This document shows positions 21,030 through 32,549 of a DNA stretch of 64,000 bases, in pieces. The stretch is from Sepioteuthis lessoniana. Lineage: Eukaryota; Mollusca; Cephalopoda; Myopsida; Loliginidae. The stretch's first letter is position 1; every line of letters begins with the position of its first letter. Below the pieces are notes generated by a model that did not search any database, was not told the origin of the DNA, and saw only the letters and a program-made list of their open reading frames with translations. Position numbers and translations under genes: made by a program. The stretch covers positions 62,697,001-62,761,000 of the forward strand of contig OY757911.1 of assembly GCA_963585895.1 (NCBI GenBank). The letters run 5' to 3'.

Positions 21030-21800
21030 CCCAGATAGATCGACATTCCATCAAAATCAATCTAGATACTTGATATATGGAAAATATTAATAAATGCCAT
21101 CGGAAATCCTTCACTCCTTTTTAAATAAAAACATCAAAATAAACACGGATCGCTGCTAAAACGGGAACACAAAGTTTTCAAGTATCGTCTAGTATCTTTC
21201 AATAATAATGAAGCCATTTACTGAAAATCGTTCAGTCGTTGAGCAGTAATTACTTTCTTCAATACGATTTTTATATTTTCTGTTATCAATCCTCTACTCT
21301 CAATCTAGTTTTACACTTCCTTCACTAAATGTACAAGATTTTTCTCATCCGAAGTAGCCATGTTATTGGTCTCTAATTACTTAGCATCTTTTATTTTGCT
21401 GTTGTTTTATTATTTATTTTTTTGTATTGTTTTTGCTTTTGTTTTTTGCTTTTTTATATTATCTTTTTATTTTAATCTCTTCCAAGAGATTATGAAGTTG
21501 CTGTGTGTGTCAGTCCTGAAGAATAATAAATTTCTTGAACCTAAATCGATACATTCGACTTTCTCCTCACGTTTTCTATTTGGCTATTTTTTCGTCTTTA
21601 AGACAGATCTATTTATTTAGATATTTCCCTCTTTTTTTTTTAATTTTCGCCTGCCATTTTGCTGTTTACTTGTCATCTATTAAGCATCTCCATATTTCAC
21701 TGTATATTTGTTTTCGTTCTTGAGTGTCTGTTTTGTTTGCTCGTTTTATTTTCTATTTTTTTCTGTTTATGTCATTATATAAACTTACATTCGTTGTTTT
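21030..21800. other. No firm feature; T-rich
   Basis: T-rich on +. It may be decayed LINE-B sequence continuing from 21850-22270, but I cannot align it with confidence. Confidence 0.3.
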
Positions 21801-21849
21801 CAAACGTGCTGTTATACATGAATTAAGCAATCCACAGTCTGTCCTCTAA

Positions 21850-22270
21850 GACGAAGTTTCTATTTTCTTGTTTGTCGTTTCTTTTGAAAATATAATCTGG
21901 ATTATTCCTTCAACAATGGCAAATATTCCTTTATCTTTCATTTTCTATCTTTCGTATTCTTTCATGTCTAGCACAGCCGACATGTCTTTGTGTTGTATCT
22001 CTTTGGTGATTTGAATCTTGTCTATTTAATCTGATTTTTCTAACCAGGTTTATTTGATGACTAGGATTTTTCGTGGCTTATAAATATTTTATCATCTTTC
22101 TTATCTCAGCCTCGAACAGGTCATTTACCACTGTCATATTGTTTTCTTCAATGTGCTGAAGCAATTTATTGATCTTCTTCGTTTCGGATTTCACTTTTTC
22201 CGTTCCTTTAAAAGAAAGCTGATGGCAGTCTTTTATTCGTTTTATTTTTACAAGAAACATTGCCAATTAT
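21850..22270 (-). pseudogene. LINE-B N-terminal-region relic
   Basis: The minus strand 22266-22078 reads ETKKINKLLQHIEENNMTVV, NDLFEAEIRKMI, then SHEKS in a decayed continuation. This matches, by my recognition of the family, the segment before the reverse transcriptase. No catalytic motif. Confidence 0.5.
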
Positions 22271-22289
22271 TATTATTATTATTATTTTA

Positions 22290-22640
22290 CACTTTTGAGA
22301 GTTTTTCACTCCAGCGTAAGCTGATGGGCTCTCAGTGGAGTCTGAGTGACAGCAAGTCTCCTCAAGTCTCCAGGACTCTTCTCAGTATTCTGGCTAATCG
22401 TTATAATGCTGTAGTTTGGATGGTTTCCACTCGGCATTTTATTTCCAAGTCCTCCACTCTCAGTGCCTAATCTTTGGTGACTGTACCCAGCGAATCAATT
22501 ACAGTCGGTATCACCATCATTTTTATGTTCCTTAGTTTGTTTGTTTTTTGTTTTGTTTGGTTTTTTCACTTCCCTAGCAAGATCTATGTACGTATATCTC
22601 TTTTTGCTTTCTTTCAGCTTTACCCTGTGGTCAGCCTGTT
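22290..22640 (-). pseudogene. LINE-B C-terminal fragment
   Basis: The + strand has gacagcaagtctcctcaagt, ctccaggactcttctcag and aatcaattacagtcggtatc, the complement of the family's last coding segment. It has the same layout as the 14.9 kb copy. Confidence 0.7.
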
Positions 22641-22835
22641 CCCTCAAATCTCTTTTCTATACTACTGGGGATAATTCCCAGGACAGCAAGTCCACTTGGT
22701 ATTACTGTTATCTTCAAGTTCCATAGCCTTTTATGGCCCTCTACCAAGGATAAGTTATTTACCCATCTTTCCACTTTTTTAAAAACTTTTACCAAACATT
22801 TGCTATTTTCCCTCATTCTATTCTAGCTTTTACAC
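22640..22835 (-). pseudogene. Further LINE-B-type C-terminal fragment
   Basis: The minus-strand frame 22816-22631 contains LWNLKITVIPSGLAVLGIIP, the VTVIPIV-type block. A variant of LINE-B or a sister family; same orientation as its neighbours. Confidence 0.6.
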
Positions 22836-23490
22836 CAGTAGTTCATTGTATTGTTTTGTGCTTCTGTCTATAGAAATTCCGTTTCTATTTTTAAGTTTCA
22901 TCTGTTCGTGTCGAGGTCATTTCGTGCGTGATTCCCTAAGTTTATCAAATGAAGTATCCATATTGATGTTTAAAAATGTATGTTTTATTTTTATTTTACT
23001 CGAGTTCACCGTGTCAGATTTAACGCGTGTTTTTTTGTTTGCTTTTTTTAAATTATTATTTTCATTCTATTTTTTAACTGAAGTTTCGATGATGGTAAGT
23101 CTTCTCAGATTTCTAGAACTAAGTTTCCTGTTCGATTTCTACATTGCTGGGGTCTTGATAGTCGTGAGTCCAGTTTCTCAGCTCTATTTTCCAGACATTT
23201 AAGGATCGTTCCAAGGGTACCATATACAATTGGTATCACTGTCACCTTCATGTTCTGTGGATTTTTCAACGGACTGGCAAGATTCAGGTATTTGTCTTTT
23301 CCTAACATTTTTTTATTTTTACTCTCTTGTCCTTGGGGAAGCAAAATCGGTAAAATAAGAAATTATTTTCTTCTTAATTAATACTTTGATTAGTTAGAAT
23401 TGGATGATTTGTTTATATCTCAAATTCTCAGGGAGTTTTATGCGTATCAGTTTTAGGACAGATTCGTGTTTGGACATATAACATTTGTCA

Positions 23491-23620
23491 ACTGGGCACC
23501 TTGGGTGGTGTAATGTTTAGCAAGCTATGCAAGCATACTTTCAAAAGTGAAATCGAGTCTCACTGGGCACCCCATTCATACGGTCTTGTGCCACGTCTAA
23601 ACAAAAAGCTTATTAAATTA
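23491..23620 (+). mobile_element. SINE-3 inserted in LINE-B
   Basis: ctgggcaccttgggtggtg, decayed B box (aatcgagtctcac), end aaaaagcttattaaatta. Flanked by ataacatttgtca at 23478-23490 and ataccatttgtca at 23621-23633, 12 of 13 bases alike, and the LINE-B frame (DKW/CY) repeats across it. Confidence 0.82.
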
Positions 23621-23639
23621 ATACCATTTGTCAGTATCA

Positions 23640-24615
23640 TCATCATCATCATATCGTGCTGGCAGCACGGATATCCCTGACCCTCTCTCGCCACTCCTCC
23701 CTATCGTTCATCGCCCTAGGTAGGTCTTCAGGACAACAACCTGTATCCTCACATAGCTGCTGAATGTACGTTCGTGCTGGTCGTCCTGCTTTTGCGCGGC
23801 CGTGTGTGGGGATCCATAAGAGTACATCTCTTATGAGTTCATCTCTGCTTCTCCAGCAATGTCCTGCATGTCTGGTTCGCCTAACTTGAATAGATTTCGT
23901 GATAGGGGGCAGGTGTCCGTACAGTTGGTGTCTTGTGGGGTGTTGCTGCCAGGACTTGTTGAGGATTGCACGCAGCATTCTTGTGTAATTGCCATCTAGT
24001 TTCTTCTCCAGCCGTTTTGTTAGCGTCCATGTAGTGCATCCATATAGCAGTATCGATGTGACCGCTGCCTGGAAGAAACTGCGTTTCATTTTATCGGTTA
24101 GGTCTGATTTCCATATAGTCGATAGCCTATTGATAGCTGTCCATGCTTTCGTTAACCTCGTTTCGATGTCCTTTTCGGTTGATTCGACGCTGCTTCCTAG
24201 GTACGTGAATTTGTCTACTAGTTTAAGAGGGGTTCCTTCTAGAGTGGAGATGTCCCCTGTTTGGTTATAGCACATATATTCCGTTTTGTGTGCATTAACA
24301 TGGAGGCCTATGCTTGCTGCTGCTCGTTCCAGGCTATGCAGAAGTGTTTCGGCTTGGTCAGGTGTATTTGCCAGTATCGCTATGTCATCGGCGTAGTCGG
24401 CGTCGGTAATTGTTGTTGCGGGATATCTTCTGCTTCTTTTCTTCGTCAGTTCGAAGCCATTCTCTTTGATTTTGTCAATCGATGTTCTAAGTACGTAGTC
24501 TAGACAAATGATAAAGAGATACGGAGCCAGCGTGTCCCCTTGTAGTACTCCTGCTACAATGTCGAAGTATTCTGTGTCTCCATCTGGTGATCGTACTTTT
24601 ACTTTAGTGTTTTTT
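23640..24615 (-). pseudogene. LINE-A reverse transcriptase fragment, long open frame
   Basis: The frame at 24635-23649 is 328 codons with no stop. The first seven residues come from the interrupted LINE-B. The rest is the C-terminal half of a non-LTR reverse transcriptase: motif B GVLQGDTLAPYLF (residues 29-41), catalytic YADD (81-84), GLHVNAHKTEYM, FTYLGSS, thumb, then RRTRHAGHCWRSRDEL and GRAKAGRPARTYIQQL. It ends in an (ATG)n tail at 23640-23652. Motif A with the first catalytic Asp, the fingers and the endonuclease are missing, so it is a 5'-truncated insertion with no autonomous activity. The open frame suggests it is the youngest LINE-A here. Confidence 0.88.
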
Positions 24616-24961
24616 GGATCCCTTTTACAACCCAATCATGCTTACTCTTGTATTCTGTTTTGTTTCAGTTCTTTGCATTCGCTTATTGTAAATTTAAACG
24701 TTTTTTCTCTGTTACTACATAATCTACATTTGGTATTTTATAACGTATTATCAGTGTATGCTTCCATATAATTAGTCTTTATGGCATTATTCAGTTTCTA
24801 TTTGGATGTTCCTTTTTCGTAGCTACATCTAATTTATCTCATGAGCAATTTCCTTAGTCCGTCGCTTGAATTATCCATACAGTTGTTTTTTTTCTAACAA
24901 TTTTTGTTTCCTGTTTTCCTCTTTGCAATTACGTTTGTTCTGTTGATATTACTATTTATTA

Positions 24962-25216
24962 TGTTAGAAGAATGTGCCGATATCGACACGTGTGGTCAAA
25001 CACGGAACCCATTGAAACAAACACAACCGTTAAAATTGATTGTGCTCCTTGTGGTCACGTGACTAGTATTGGTAAATATATAAATCGTTCAAACAGAAGT
25101 GTACAGTGTAGCATCGTGCCGTGAAGTATTGCGTAGGCGGTAATAACTGTATTGTATGAGAGTGACGAAATCATAGAGTCGGTGAACTTTACGCCCTGAA
25201 TAAAATATTATAAAAC
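24962..25216 (+). mobile_element. Solo LTR-like repeat, family Y, copy 1
   Basis: TG start (TGTTAGAAGAATG), TATA-like aaatatataaatc at 25074-25085, AATAAA at 25199-25204, end near ataaaac. Flanked by tatta at 24957-24961 and tattt at 25217-25221. It lies inside LINE-B coding sequence, which resumes on both sides. No internal retroelement region adjoins. Confidence 0.6.
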
Positions 25217-25604
25217 TATTTTTGGCTTTTTTAATCAGTCTTTCTTTGACCTTTTTTTTTTTTTTTGATATTATTTGAGTCCTTGAATTGACGCATCTAC
25301 ACAACCCTCAATGCTGAATATTCCTATTCCTCATCCCTCTTCAGACACATTGAGTCTCTCAATACCGTCGTCTTTTTAGATGTAAGGCATTGTGAATTTT
25401 CATCAATTTCTTCAGGCTATCTGAATTCTTCCCCTGTAGATTTTAAGAGAGTGCAGAGTATCTTTGAAGGGAGAATGTCCTACTATTTATTCCTTTGAAT
25501 GCTGTATAGTTTGGTTTCGATAAATTTTTTTGTTCTTCTGAGCTATTCTTTCCTTACTTTTACTTTCATCTTTTGTTTGATATATGTTTCAAATATTTTT
25601 AGAT

Positions 25605-25898
25605 TGTCATTGAAGAAGAATATGCCGATGCCGACACGTATAGTCAAGCAAGGATCTCTAGGCAACAAACACACCTATTGAATATGATTGTACTCCTCGG
25701 GGTCACATGACTTGGAATAGTGAATATATAAATTATTCAAACAGAAGTCCAAAGAGTGTAATCGCATTGTGAAGTGTAAAATTGCATATGTAGTCATTTG
25801 TTGATTCTGAACTCAGCATTAGATTCGGCATTGTACGAGAGTAATAACATTATGAAGATTCAGCGAAGATTACATCCTGAACAAAACATTATAAAACA
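25605..25898 (+). mobile_element. Solo LTR-like repeat, family Y, copy 2
   Basis: Homologous to copy 1 (agaagaatatgccgatgccg, gtactcctcggggtcac, TATA-like gaatatataaatt at 25722-25733, cattataaaaca end). It also interrupts LINE-B. The sequence between the two copies is LINE-B, so they are separate insertions, not the two LTRs of one element. The exact left end (25605 or 25611) is uncertain. Confidence 0.6.
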
Positions 25899-26229
25899 AG
25901 TATTCAGAGTTTTCTTTTTCTGTAAATGTTCTGACGTTTTCCCTATTTTTATTTGCATGACAATTTTATTCAATTTGAAATCCATTCTAATGTCCTAGCT
26001 GTAAATGTTAATTGTTAGTGTAAAGGTTTCTAGTTATATTTGGCAAATATTTTGATATCATCCATATACATTTGGTGGTGTGTTCATTTCCCTATTATTT
26101 TGTAAACTTATAGCCTCTTGCACATTTTATCAATAAAAAATCTATTGGTATCATTGCTATCACAAATAACAGTGGTGAGAGTGAGTCTCCCTAGAAGTAG
26201 CCACTTCTGATTTTTACCTTTGCTAATGC

Positions 26230-27750
26230 TTGTCATCCTTGCAAGCTTTTCACCCCATTTGCAACAGGCGGTTTCTCACTGAAGTCTAAGTGATAGCATG
26301 TTCCCTCAGGTCTGCAGGACTCTTTTCTATATCCTATATGATTTAGCAGTGCTTTTGTGGTATACTCACATGCATATACATCTACATATACATGCAGAAT
26401 CCCAACGAAACAATAAAAGACGAGCGAAGACTTCTTTAAAAATATACCTCTCACTTTATTGTTAGGTTTGCGTGTGAGAGGGAGTTGGAGACCGAACAGA
26501 AATGCAATATATTGACCTCCACTCTTATGGCCATCAGCGTTGTGTCTTGTTCTCCAGTGCTGCTCAACCGGGGGCTTAGCTTTCTGCTGAGTGCTGGCTT
26601 TCTCTACCACATCTTGTCAACAACGGATCTCCAAACTCACTGGGGGTCCCAAAGGCCCCTTCTGCTGGGTGGTGGCTTTCCCTACCACATCTTGTCTCCA
26701 ACTCACTTGATCTCCAACTCACTCACTTCCTATCTCCTCTGAGTTATATAATAGTTCAATCGCCCACTCAATCTTTGGAGTGGCATGTTTGATCATCATC
26801 AAGCGGAAATAACTGTCATACAGTTCAGAGGTCACTCTTTGAGTGTACCATGGGATTTTTACCTTGTCCCATTTTTTCAGCCAAGGCCGCCTACGCGATT
26901 TCTTCTCATAACTGCCATCGGAATGTGTCACTTCCTTTCGGTGCATCACTTTGGAATGGCATGTTTGGTCGGGGCGAAGGTCAATATACAACACTTTGAT
27001 CTGAATGGTTTCGATTTTTCCTTTGATCTCCTCTTCTCCCAGTTTATTTTCGAAGCATTTAGGGACCGTTCCATAGGCTCCAGTTACAATTGGTGTAACC
27101 ATGACCCTCATGCTCTATATTTCTCCACTCTCTAGCAAGGTTACGGTATTTGTTCAGTGTTTTGCTTTCTTTTATTTTTACTCAATGGTTTTCTGAAAGG
27201 AAAAATCTACAAGATTTCAAGTTCTTTTATTCTTGATAATTAACACTATGCCTTGTCTTCTGGCTGAGATTGGGAGAGCCGTTTTTTTCTCAAAGTTCAA
27301 AATAATTTTGTGTCCCATTTTCTTGGACAGATTCCAATTATGTTCATATACCTGTTGTCAGCATGATCAGAGACCAATCTTTTGCACAATTCCCATTGGA
27401 TCAGTTTTTCCACCCAGTCATGCTTAGTCTTGATACATTCGCTTATTATGTGGTTAAACATTGCATCTATGTCATCAGATAACCTACATTGCTATTCTTC
27501 TGCGAATAATCAAATTTTGCTTTGACATAATTATTTCGAATGGTTATTTTATGTATTTTCATATCTACAAAAAGTGTTTGGGGGTTATCGCTTGAGACAG
27601 AATTATTACTCAAATACTCATCATCTTTATTTTTTACTGTACAGACTCCAGCACTAAAGCTGAGACTAGTGGTGGTTAACGAAAGCAGTACTGAGCACAC
27701 GTAAATTCTTTTTAAATAAGAACTAAGCATAAAAATTTTGATTACCACTG
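26230..27750 (-). pseudogene. Second LINE-B relic, split by a solo LTR
   Basis: Minus strand in order: NNYVKAKFDYSQKNSN, FNHIISEC, HDWVEKLIQWELCKRL, a decayed stretch, MRVMVTPIVTGAYGTVPK, ETIQIKVLY, then after the LTR TTKALLNHIG, decayed sequence, and FSEKPPVANGVKSLQG before a stop at 26233. The CRLC motif has decayed to VGYL. The reverse transcriptase itself is absent. Confidence 0.72.
26356..26990 (-). mobile_element. Solo LTR, family X, copy 2
   Basis: TG (tgtggtatactcacatgc) to CA (tcaatataca) ends matching the 9899 copy. Shared internal landmarks include cacttccttnnggtgcatca, gagttatataatag and cctctcactttattg. It inserted in LINE-B coding sequence between ETIQ and ALL. A target duplication is not clean, so this is probably an older insertion. 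The open frames here (26485-26742 and 26233-26610) are chance. Confidence 0.68.
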
Positions 27751-28035
27751 GGTAAAGTGTTTTCTGTCGAGAGAATCGGTCGTTAAATTGGGCTATACTG
27801 TTTGTCAGTCGATAATTTTAAGCTTTCGCGTAGCTGGACAGTAAACATCTTAAGGTTTACGAAACTTAGACAATCTCGATCTTTTCACTAATCTCCAGTA
27901 CCACTAATTCTGATATATTTTGACAAAGTTATTTGTGTGCCAAATATTGTTAGTTTAACGCTATTTACAATTCCATAGGCTTCTGTTTTTTTCTCTTCGC
28001 TCTGTGAAACCCTTTAGTACATTTCATGATCAGGC
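27751..28035. other. No recognised feature
   Basis: Separates two LINE-B relics; no similarity recognised. Confidence 0.3.
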
Positions 28036-28039
28036 CACT

Positions 28040-28440
28040 TTTTTTTTTTTTTTACTTTCTAATCACCATCATGCATAGATATATTAGTAAGGATAAATTT
28101 CAAAGTCCCTATGCGTTTGATTTTTATTATTTTCTAGCTAAGTTTTTGTTTGTATTCATATCATTTGTTTGCATAATTAAACTCAAGTTTCTCCGAAAAT
28201 TCATACTCATTCCTGTTTTATATTAAGATGATATAAAACAAGAACCTCCTAGATTCTCTTATAATGGATTCAGAATCACATCTTTCTCACAATGTCGACA
28301 GTTGCCATTTTTCTTAAGCTTGTATATTTCACTTTTGATATAATGGATTTTAATGTCTTTTTCTGGGTAGCAACGTTCTGTTTTTATTTTTCAGATATTT
28401 TCAGCTTCGTCATTTTCATTACTGTTTGTCGATGCTGGTT
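28040..28440 (-). pseudogene. Third LINE-B relic
   Basis: Minus strand: IKIHYIKSEIYKLKKNGN then CRHCEKDVILN (a CxxC remains) and, lower down, EKLEFNYANK, which correspond in order to the zinc-motif region and the segment after it. Heavily decayed. Confidence 0.55.
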
Positions 28441-28527
28441 TTTATTTGTCTTTTAAAATCTCGTTAGATATTCATCTTATTCATTTCTTTGCTGTATCCT
28501 CTTTTCAAACGTATTCCCAGTGTTGCG

Positions 28528-28755
28528 TTGTAATGGCTAACGTGCTAGTCTGCGAAATCATAGTAAGGGAGTTCGAACTCCAGTCACGCAATTACGTTCA
28601 CTTTCGGTCTAATACACTTTGGAAAGGTATGAACCTCCTTTTCTCCCCAGCTATGGGTTAAATAGTACAACCACTATTTTTCTATGGGATTAGCATTGGT
28701 ATCATAACCCACGAAATTTCAGTTGTCAATAACCAAAGAAACTAAACCTAATCTA
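28528..28755 (+). mobile_element. SINE-1, full length
   Basis: Head (gttgtaatggctaacgtgc), B box (ggagttcgaactcc), core (ggaaaggtatgaacctcc, cagctatgggttaaatagta) and tail (aacccacgaaatttcag). Confidence 0.85.
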
Positions 28756-28814
28756 ACATGTGACAATCTTAAGTATCATGATTTTCGTAGGTTAAAATAT
28801 GCGTTAAAAACTTG

Positions 28815-28990
28815 TGTGTTCATGTATGACTCTCTCTCTCTCTCACCATCTGTCCTTATTGGCCATTGTTGTTGGCAGTTTCTTTAGACTGCATCGTATC
28901 AAACTGATGAATGTAAATCTTTAATGAACGGGCAAAACTGGTGTGTACATGTGTGACTCTCTCTCACCATCTGTCCCTATTGGTCGAGTA
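28815..28990 (-). pseudogene. Possible LINE-A tail, partly duplicated
   Basis: gactctctctctctctcacc then atctgtccttattggccatt resemble the reversed LINE-A C-terminal end. The segment tgtgactctctctcaccatc recurs at about 28950. Weak similarity. Confidence 0.35.
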
Positions 28991-29287
28991 CTAGGAAAAA
29001 TCTGGTCATTAAATGGTATTAGTATATTTGAATCAAAGAGAATAGTATAAGCAGCAATTTTTTTACATGCACCTATGTGTGTTTGCGTGTGAATCTTTTA
29101 AATAAGTATTAAAATATCATTAATTTGTGTGTATCTGTCCATATACCCGTGATTCCAAATCAAAACAATATCTTTCCTGCAGTTTAATCTTATTATGTAT
29201 AAATAACTAAAGCATATAACATACCAGAGAAAATAAAGATATAGAATTGCATAAAACTTATGTTGTAAATATGTTAGGTTACTTTAA

Positions 29288-29515
29288 TGACTTATTAACC
29301 TTCTTGAGTTATGCAATGCCAAACCCATCTTTGTGGAAAAACAGCAGTTGTTCTATTAAGCCGATAGCTGGTAGTACATATAAGAGGGTTTCAAACCTGT
29401 CACAAGGGTCTTAGTTCGAAAGTGTACGTAATAACCTGAATGGAATTCGAACGAGCTTACAACGTTGTCGCAACCAGCACAATTTCCAGTACGCCACGGG
29501 GTCTGCCATTATAAA
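29288..29515 (-). mobile_element. SINE-1
   Basis: Reverse of tail (gttatgcaatgccaaaccc), core (acaagggtcttagttcgaaa) and head (ggaattcgaacgagc; cagtacgccacgggg). Confidence 0.78.
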
Positions 29516-29516
29516 C

Positions 29517-29570
<54 letters not shown>

Positions 29571-29571
29571 T
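29517..29571. repeat. (GATA)n microsatellite
   Basis: About 13 GATA units directly after the SINE-1 head. Confidence 0.93.
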
Positions 29572-29894
29572 ATTTAGTATTCCAAAACAGTCAATCGTCT
29601 ATGTTTAAAACAAACTGGTATGCATTTGTATGTATCGCACAGGAAGGTGATCAGTCCTGAATTAATTTCCGACAAGTAATATCCAAAAAGAAATCGCAGA
29701 TATACTATTGCCATATATCGATCTAACAAGGGAGGCGTCCGTTGCGTAACGATTATTTCCTTGAACTCTCATCAAATATTTGATAACTTACAAGTGCAAA
29801 CCAGATTAAATTTGTAGAAGAAAGTGTGATGTATAAGGTAAAGCATGTTTTGGTCAAAAATATTTACGAATTGGCTTAACATGTGTTTGCCACA

Positions 29895-30140
29895 ATGAAC
29901 ATGAGTCGAAAAGGCAGTTCATGGAGTGGAAACACGCTGAATTTCCGGTAAAGAAAAAACTTCGGACGTAGCGGTCAGTAAAGACGGTCAAGTAGACAGT
30001 TTTGGAGATTTGAAAAGTGCCATTACTATAGATTTTCTAAAAATACATGCGACTGTTAACAATGCTTTTTATTGCAAATTCCTTCGGCAAAATTCACCTC
30101 ATTCAGTAAAAGACTTTCGCACTTACATAAAAATAAAAGT
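29895..30140 (+). pseudogene. mariner-like transposase relic, catalytic-domain part
   Basis: The + strand reads EHESKRQFMEWKHAEFPVKK, then a stop, then in the 30010 frame AITIDFLKIHATVNNAFYC. This order (SKRQSMEW...SP.KKKFR...ILVDFL..G.TIN...Y) is the mariner catalytic segment with the second conserved Asp in IDFL. Both ends of the element are missing. Confidence 0.65.
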
Positions 30141-30191
30141 AAAATTTTACAAGTGCACCTGTTCAAATTCATCGGGAAGCAAGAATTTTCG

Positions 30192-30194
<3 letters not shown>

Positions 30195-30230
<36 letters not shown>
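30195..30230. repeat. (GT)n microsatellite
   Basis: About 17 GT units. Confidence 0.95.
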
Positions 30231-30231
<1 letters not shown>

Positions 30232-30297
30232 TTTGAACAAATTACCCCATCAAACTCACCACAATTTTTCAAATTTTTTTGAAAAAAAAGCAATTTG

Positions 30298-30665
30298 GCC
30301 TAGTCGGCTAGGGTTGCAGAATACATGCGACGATGAATTCTGTGGATACATACTTGCATGTTTGTAAAGGGGTAAGACTCCCCCAACGAGTGTCCTAGAT
30401 ATAGCACTAAACAATCTGATGGTGACGCTCCATTAATGCTGGGGCTTTGAGGAATACGGAGTATCCCTCCGTTACCATTGCTCCCAGCTCAACTCTGACC
30501 CGGAGTGGTAGCACCTGATAGGATGGATATGTGGATCAACTAGAAATAAACTGTGTGCATATGCTCAACTGAATTGTTTGAAATAGAACTGCTTACATGT
30601 ATAAAAATGGATCTGGCATTAAATAACCTACAATGGTTGATGTGCCATAAAACCAAACTAAACCA
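30298..30665 (+). mobile_element. SINE-2 composite element, short form
   Basis: Head (ggcctagtcggctagggttg), unique block (tgacccggagtggtagcacc), a single tandem unit and the shared tail (aataacctacaatggttgat). A 40-bp extra segment lies in the head (30330-30375). Confidence 0.8.
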
Positions 30666-31035
30666 TCTGATCGCGAGACTCGAGTACCGGGTCTTTAGGG
30701 AATGTGGAGTCCCCTTTCACTCTGACCCGGAGTGGTAGGACCTGTTAGGATCCTTCCCATCTATTGGTCAAATAGAACTATTCAATCCTTTAATATACTT
30801 GAGACTTATTGTCTGGAAACAGTTGATTAATATTAGATAGAATTATTAGTATTAGATAGCAATACTTGAAACGATTTTGTGTCTTAGGTATGACATTCGT
30901 AATAGGACTGTTTTTGACAGTTAAACTGAGTACTTTATTAAACTGAATTGTTTGAAATAGAACTGTTCATATGTATAAAATGGTTTAGAATTAAATAACC
31001 TAAAATGGTTGATATGCCTTAAAACCAAACAAAAA
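30666..31035 (+). mobile_element. SINE-2, second copy in tandem, head missing
   Basis: Starts inside the unique block (ctgacccggagtggtagg), has both unit types and ends with the tail (aataacctaaaatggttgat). Confidence 0.75.
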
Positions 31036-31039
31036 AAGC

Positions 31040-32155
31040 AATTATCAAAAATTTTATAAAGAGAATTCTCTTTCACATTTTAATTCAATGGATAATAATC
31101 AACCATTTGCGAAACAGTTACATTTGGAAAAGACAAATAACCAGAAAGTTCAATTTTCTTTTACTTCAGGAGGGTCCTTTATTAATAGTTGTTCCGGAAA
31201 TAGCTCATCTTTTTACATTGAATTAGAATATTAAAGTGAACCCCCAAATAAAAAGCAATTATTTATCGAAAAATAAAAAAAGCGGTTGACTTGAGGGTCT
31301 AATTAGTTCAAATGACAAAAAAAAAATTACTTGAAAAAATTTTGTTTCCCGGTGAAGTTGAATAAGTGCACGTATAGAATAATATCAAAATAATATTTTC
31401 TTACATTGCATTTTTGAATACAGTCGTGTTTATTCAATAAATATCATTGTCAAAAAAAATCTATAGCCGGATTCATGAATGGAGAAGTATTTTAAAGTCA
31501 GGAAGGCAAAAAACAAGAGATTCTGCTGAATATAGACTTTTGGTCGGTGTGGGGGTATTTTCATGAGTTAATTCGTATGCCTGGAAGTTCTGTTTCCGTA
31601 GTCTAACATTCCAACTCCGGAGAAATACATAAAGTTCCGATAATACAATCGAGAACTCAAAAATCAATGGACTCCTGAAGATAAAAAAAAAAGAAAAAAT
31701 AGCGAAATCCCCAAAATACTTAAAGGAAGGAAACTCCTTGGGTATTATTACAAATCTAAGATCAAAGTGAATATTTAAATGTTGTATATGCTACATAATC
31801 TAATGAAAGCTATCATCTAGCTTCCATACTCAAAGATTCGTAATGAATTAATAAATAAATAAACGAAAAAGAAAGTTTCATTTGTGAATAAAAAAAGGAT
31901 GTGAGAGCAAAAACAATTATTTGGTTTCCGAAGAAAAAAAGGTCAAGTGGGAATTAAGCTTAAGAATAAAAAATAAAAGTGAGATTGTTAAATCTTCTCT
32001 ACATTATCCTTGAATACATTTGAATCTATATATACCAACGTTTTGTATTGCTGGGTCTCTAAAAAATTGATGCATATATAAAAACGAAATGAAGAGATGT
32101 TCACATCAGAAAAAGGAAAACGTCAGACACGTTGTGAGAGAAAAAATACTACTCA
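31040..32155. other. No recognised feature
   Basis: A-rich on +, no family match or coding similarity. Confidence 0.4.

Positions 32156-32157
<2 letters not shown>

Positions 32158-32220
<63 letters not shown>
32158..32220. repeat. (TA)n microsatellite
   Basis: About 30 TA units. Confidence 0.95.
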
Positions 32221-32224
<4 letters not shown>

Positions 32225-32450
32225 ATATCGGAGATGACATCTGACATTAAAATATATCTTATAATTAAATTTACACTCGAAAGTACATGGAATATATTTT
32301 TCTTTCATTCTTGTTTGTTTGTTTGCATTCGGAAGTTATCTTTCTCTCGATTTTTTCTCTCATATTATGTTTTTATTGCTATTTTATCTAATAACTGTAA
32401 TGTTAATCCCCGTATATTTTTCTTTCTTTTATATCTGAAATTTATCGATT

Positions 32451-32454
<4 letters not shown>

Positions 32455-32547
<93 letters not shown>
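32455..32547. repeat. (TA)n microsatellite, interrupted
   Basis: TA array with two short interruptions. The stretch 32221-32454 holds no recognised feature. Confidence 0.95.

Positions 32548-32549
<2 letters not shown>

Larger units (their letters stand above)
23090..26225 (-). mobile_element. LINE-B relic, host of four nested insertions
   Basis: Five pieces of one element, in order on the minus strand. 26225-25899: GDSLSPLLFVIAM and YMDD at 26068-26057. 25604-25217: IEGCVDASIQ then KERLIKKAKN. 24961-24616: KKQLYG, then KCRLCSNREKTFKFTISEC, an intact zinc-type motif. The few bases between LINE-A and SINE-3: DKWY. 23477-23090: YMSKHESVLK, then MKVTVIPIVYGTLGT and LVLEI. The gaps are filled by two family-Y LTRs, a LINE-A and a SINE-3. 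It is 5' truncated just before motif B; stops and frameshifts throughout. Confidence 0.75.

Noticed and set aside
24962..25898. One short LTR retrotransposon with two LTRs
   Set aside because: The interval between the repeats reads as LINE-B coding sequence continuous with both sides.
31672..31720. CTGAAGA ... GAAA on + near an A run
   Set aside because: The intervening sequence is A-rich and cannot form stem II.
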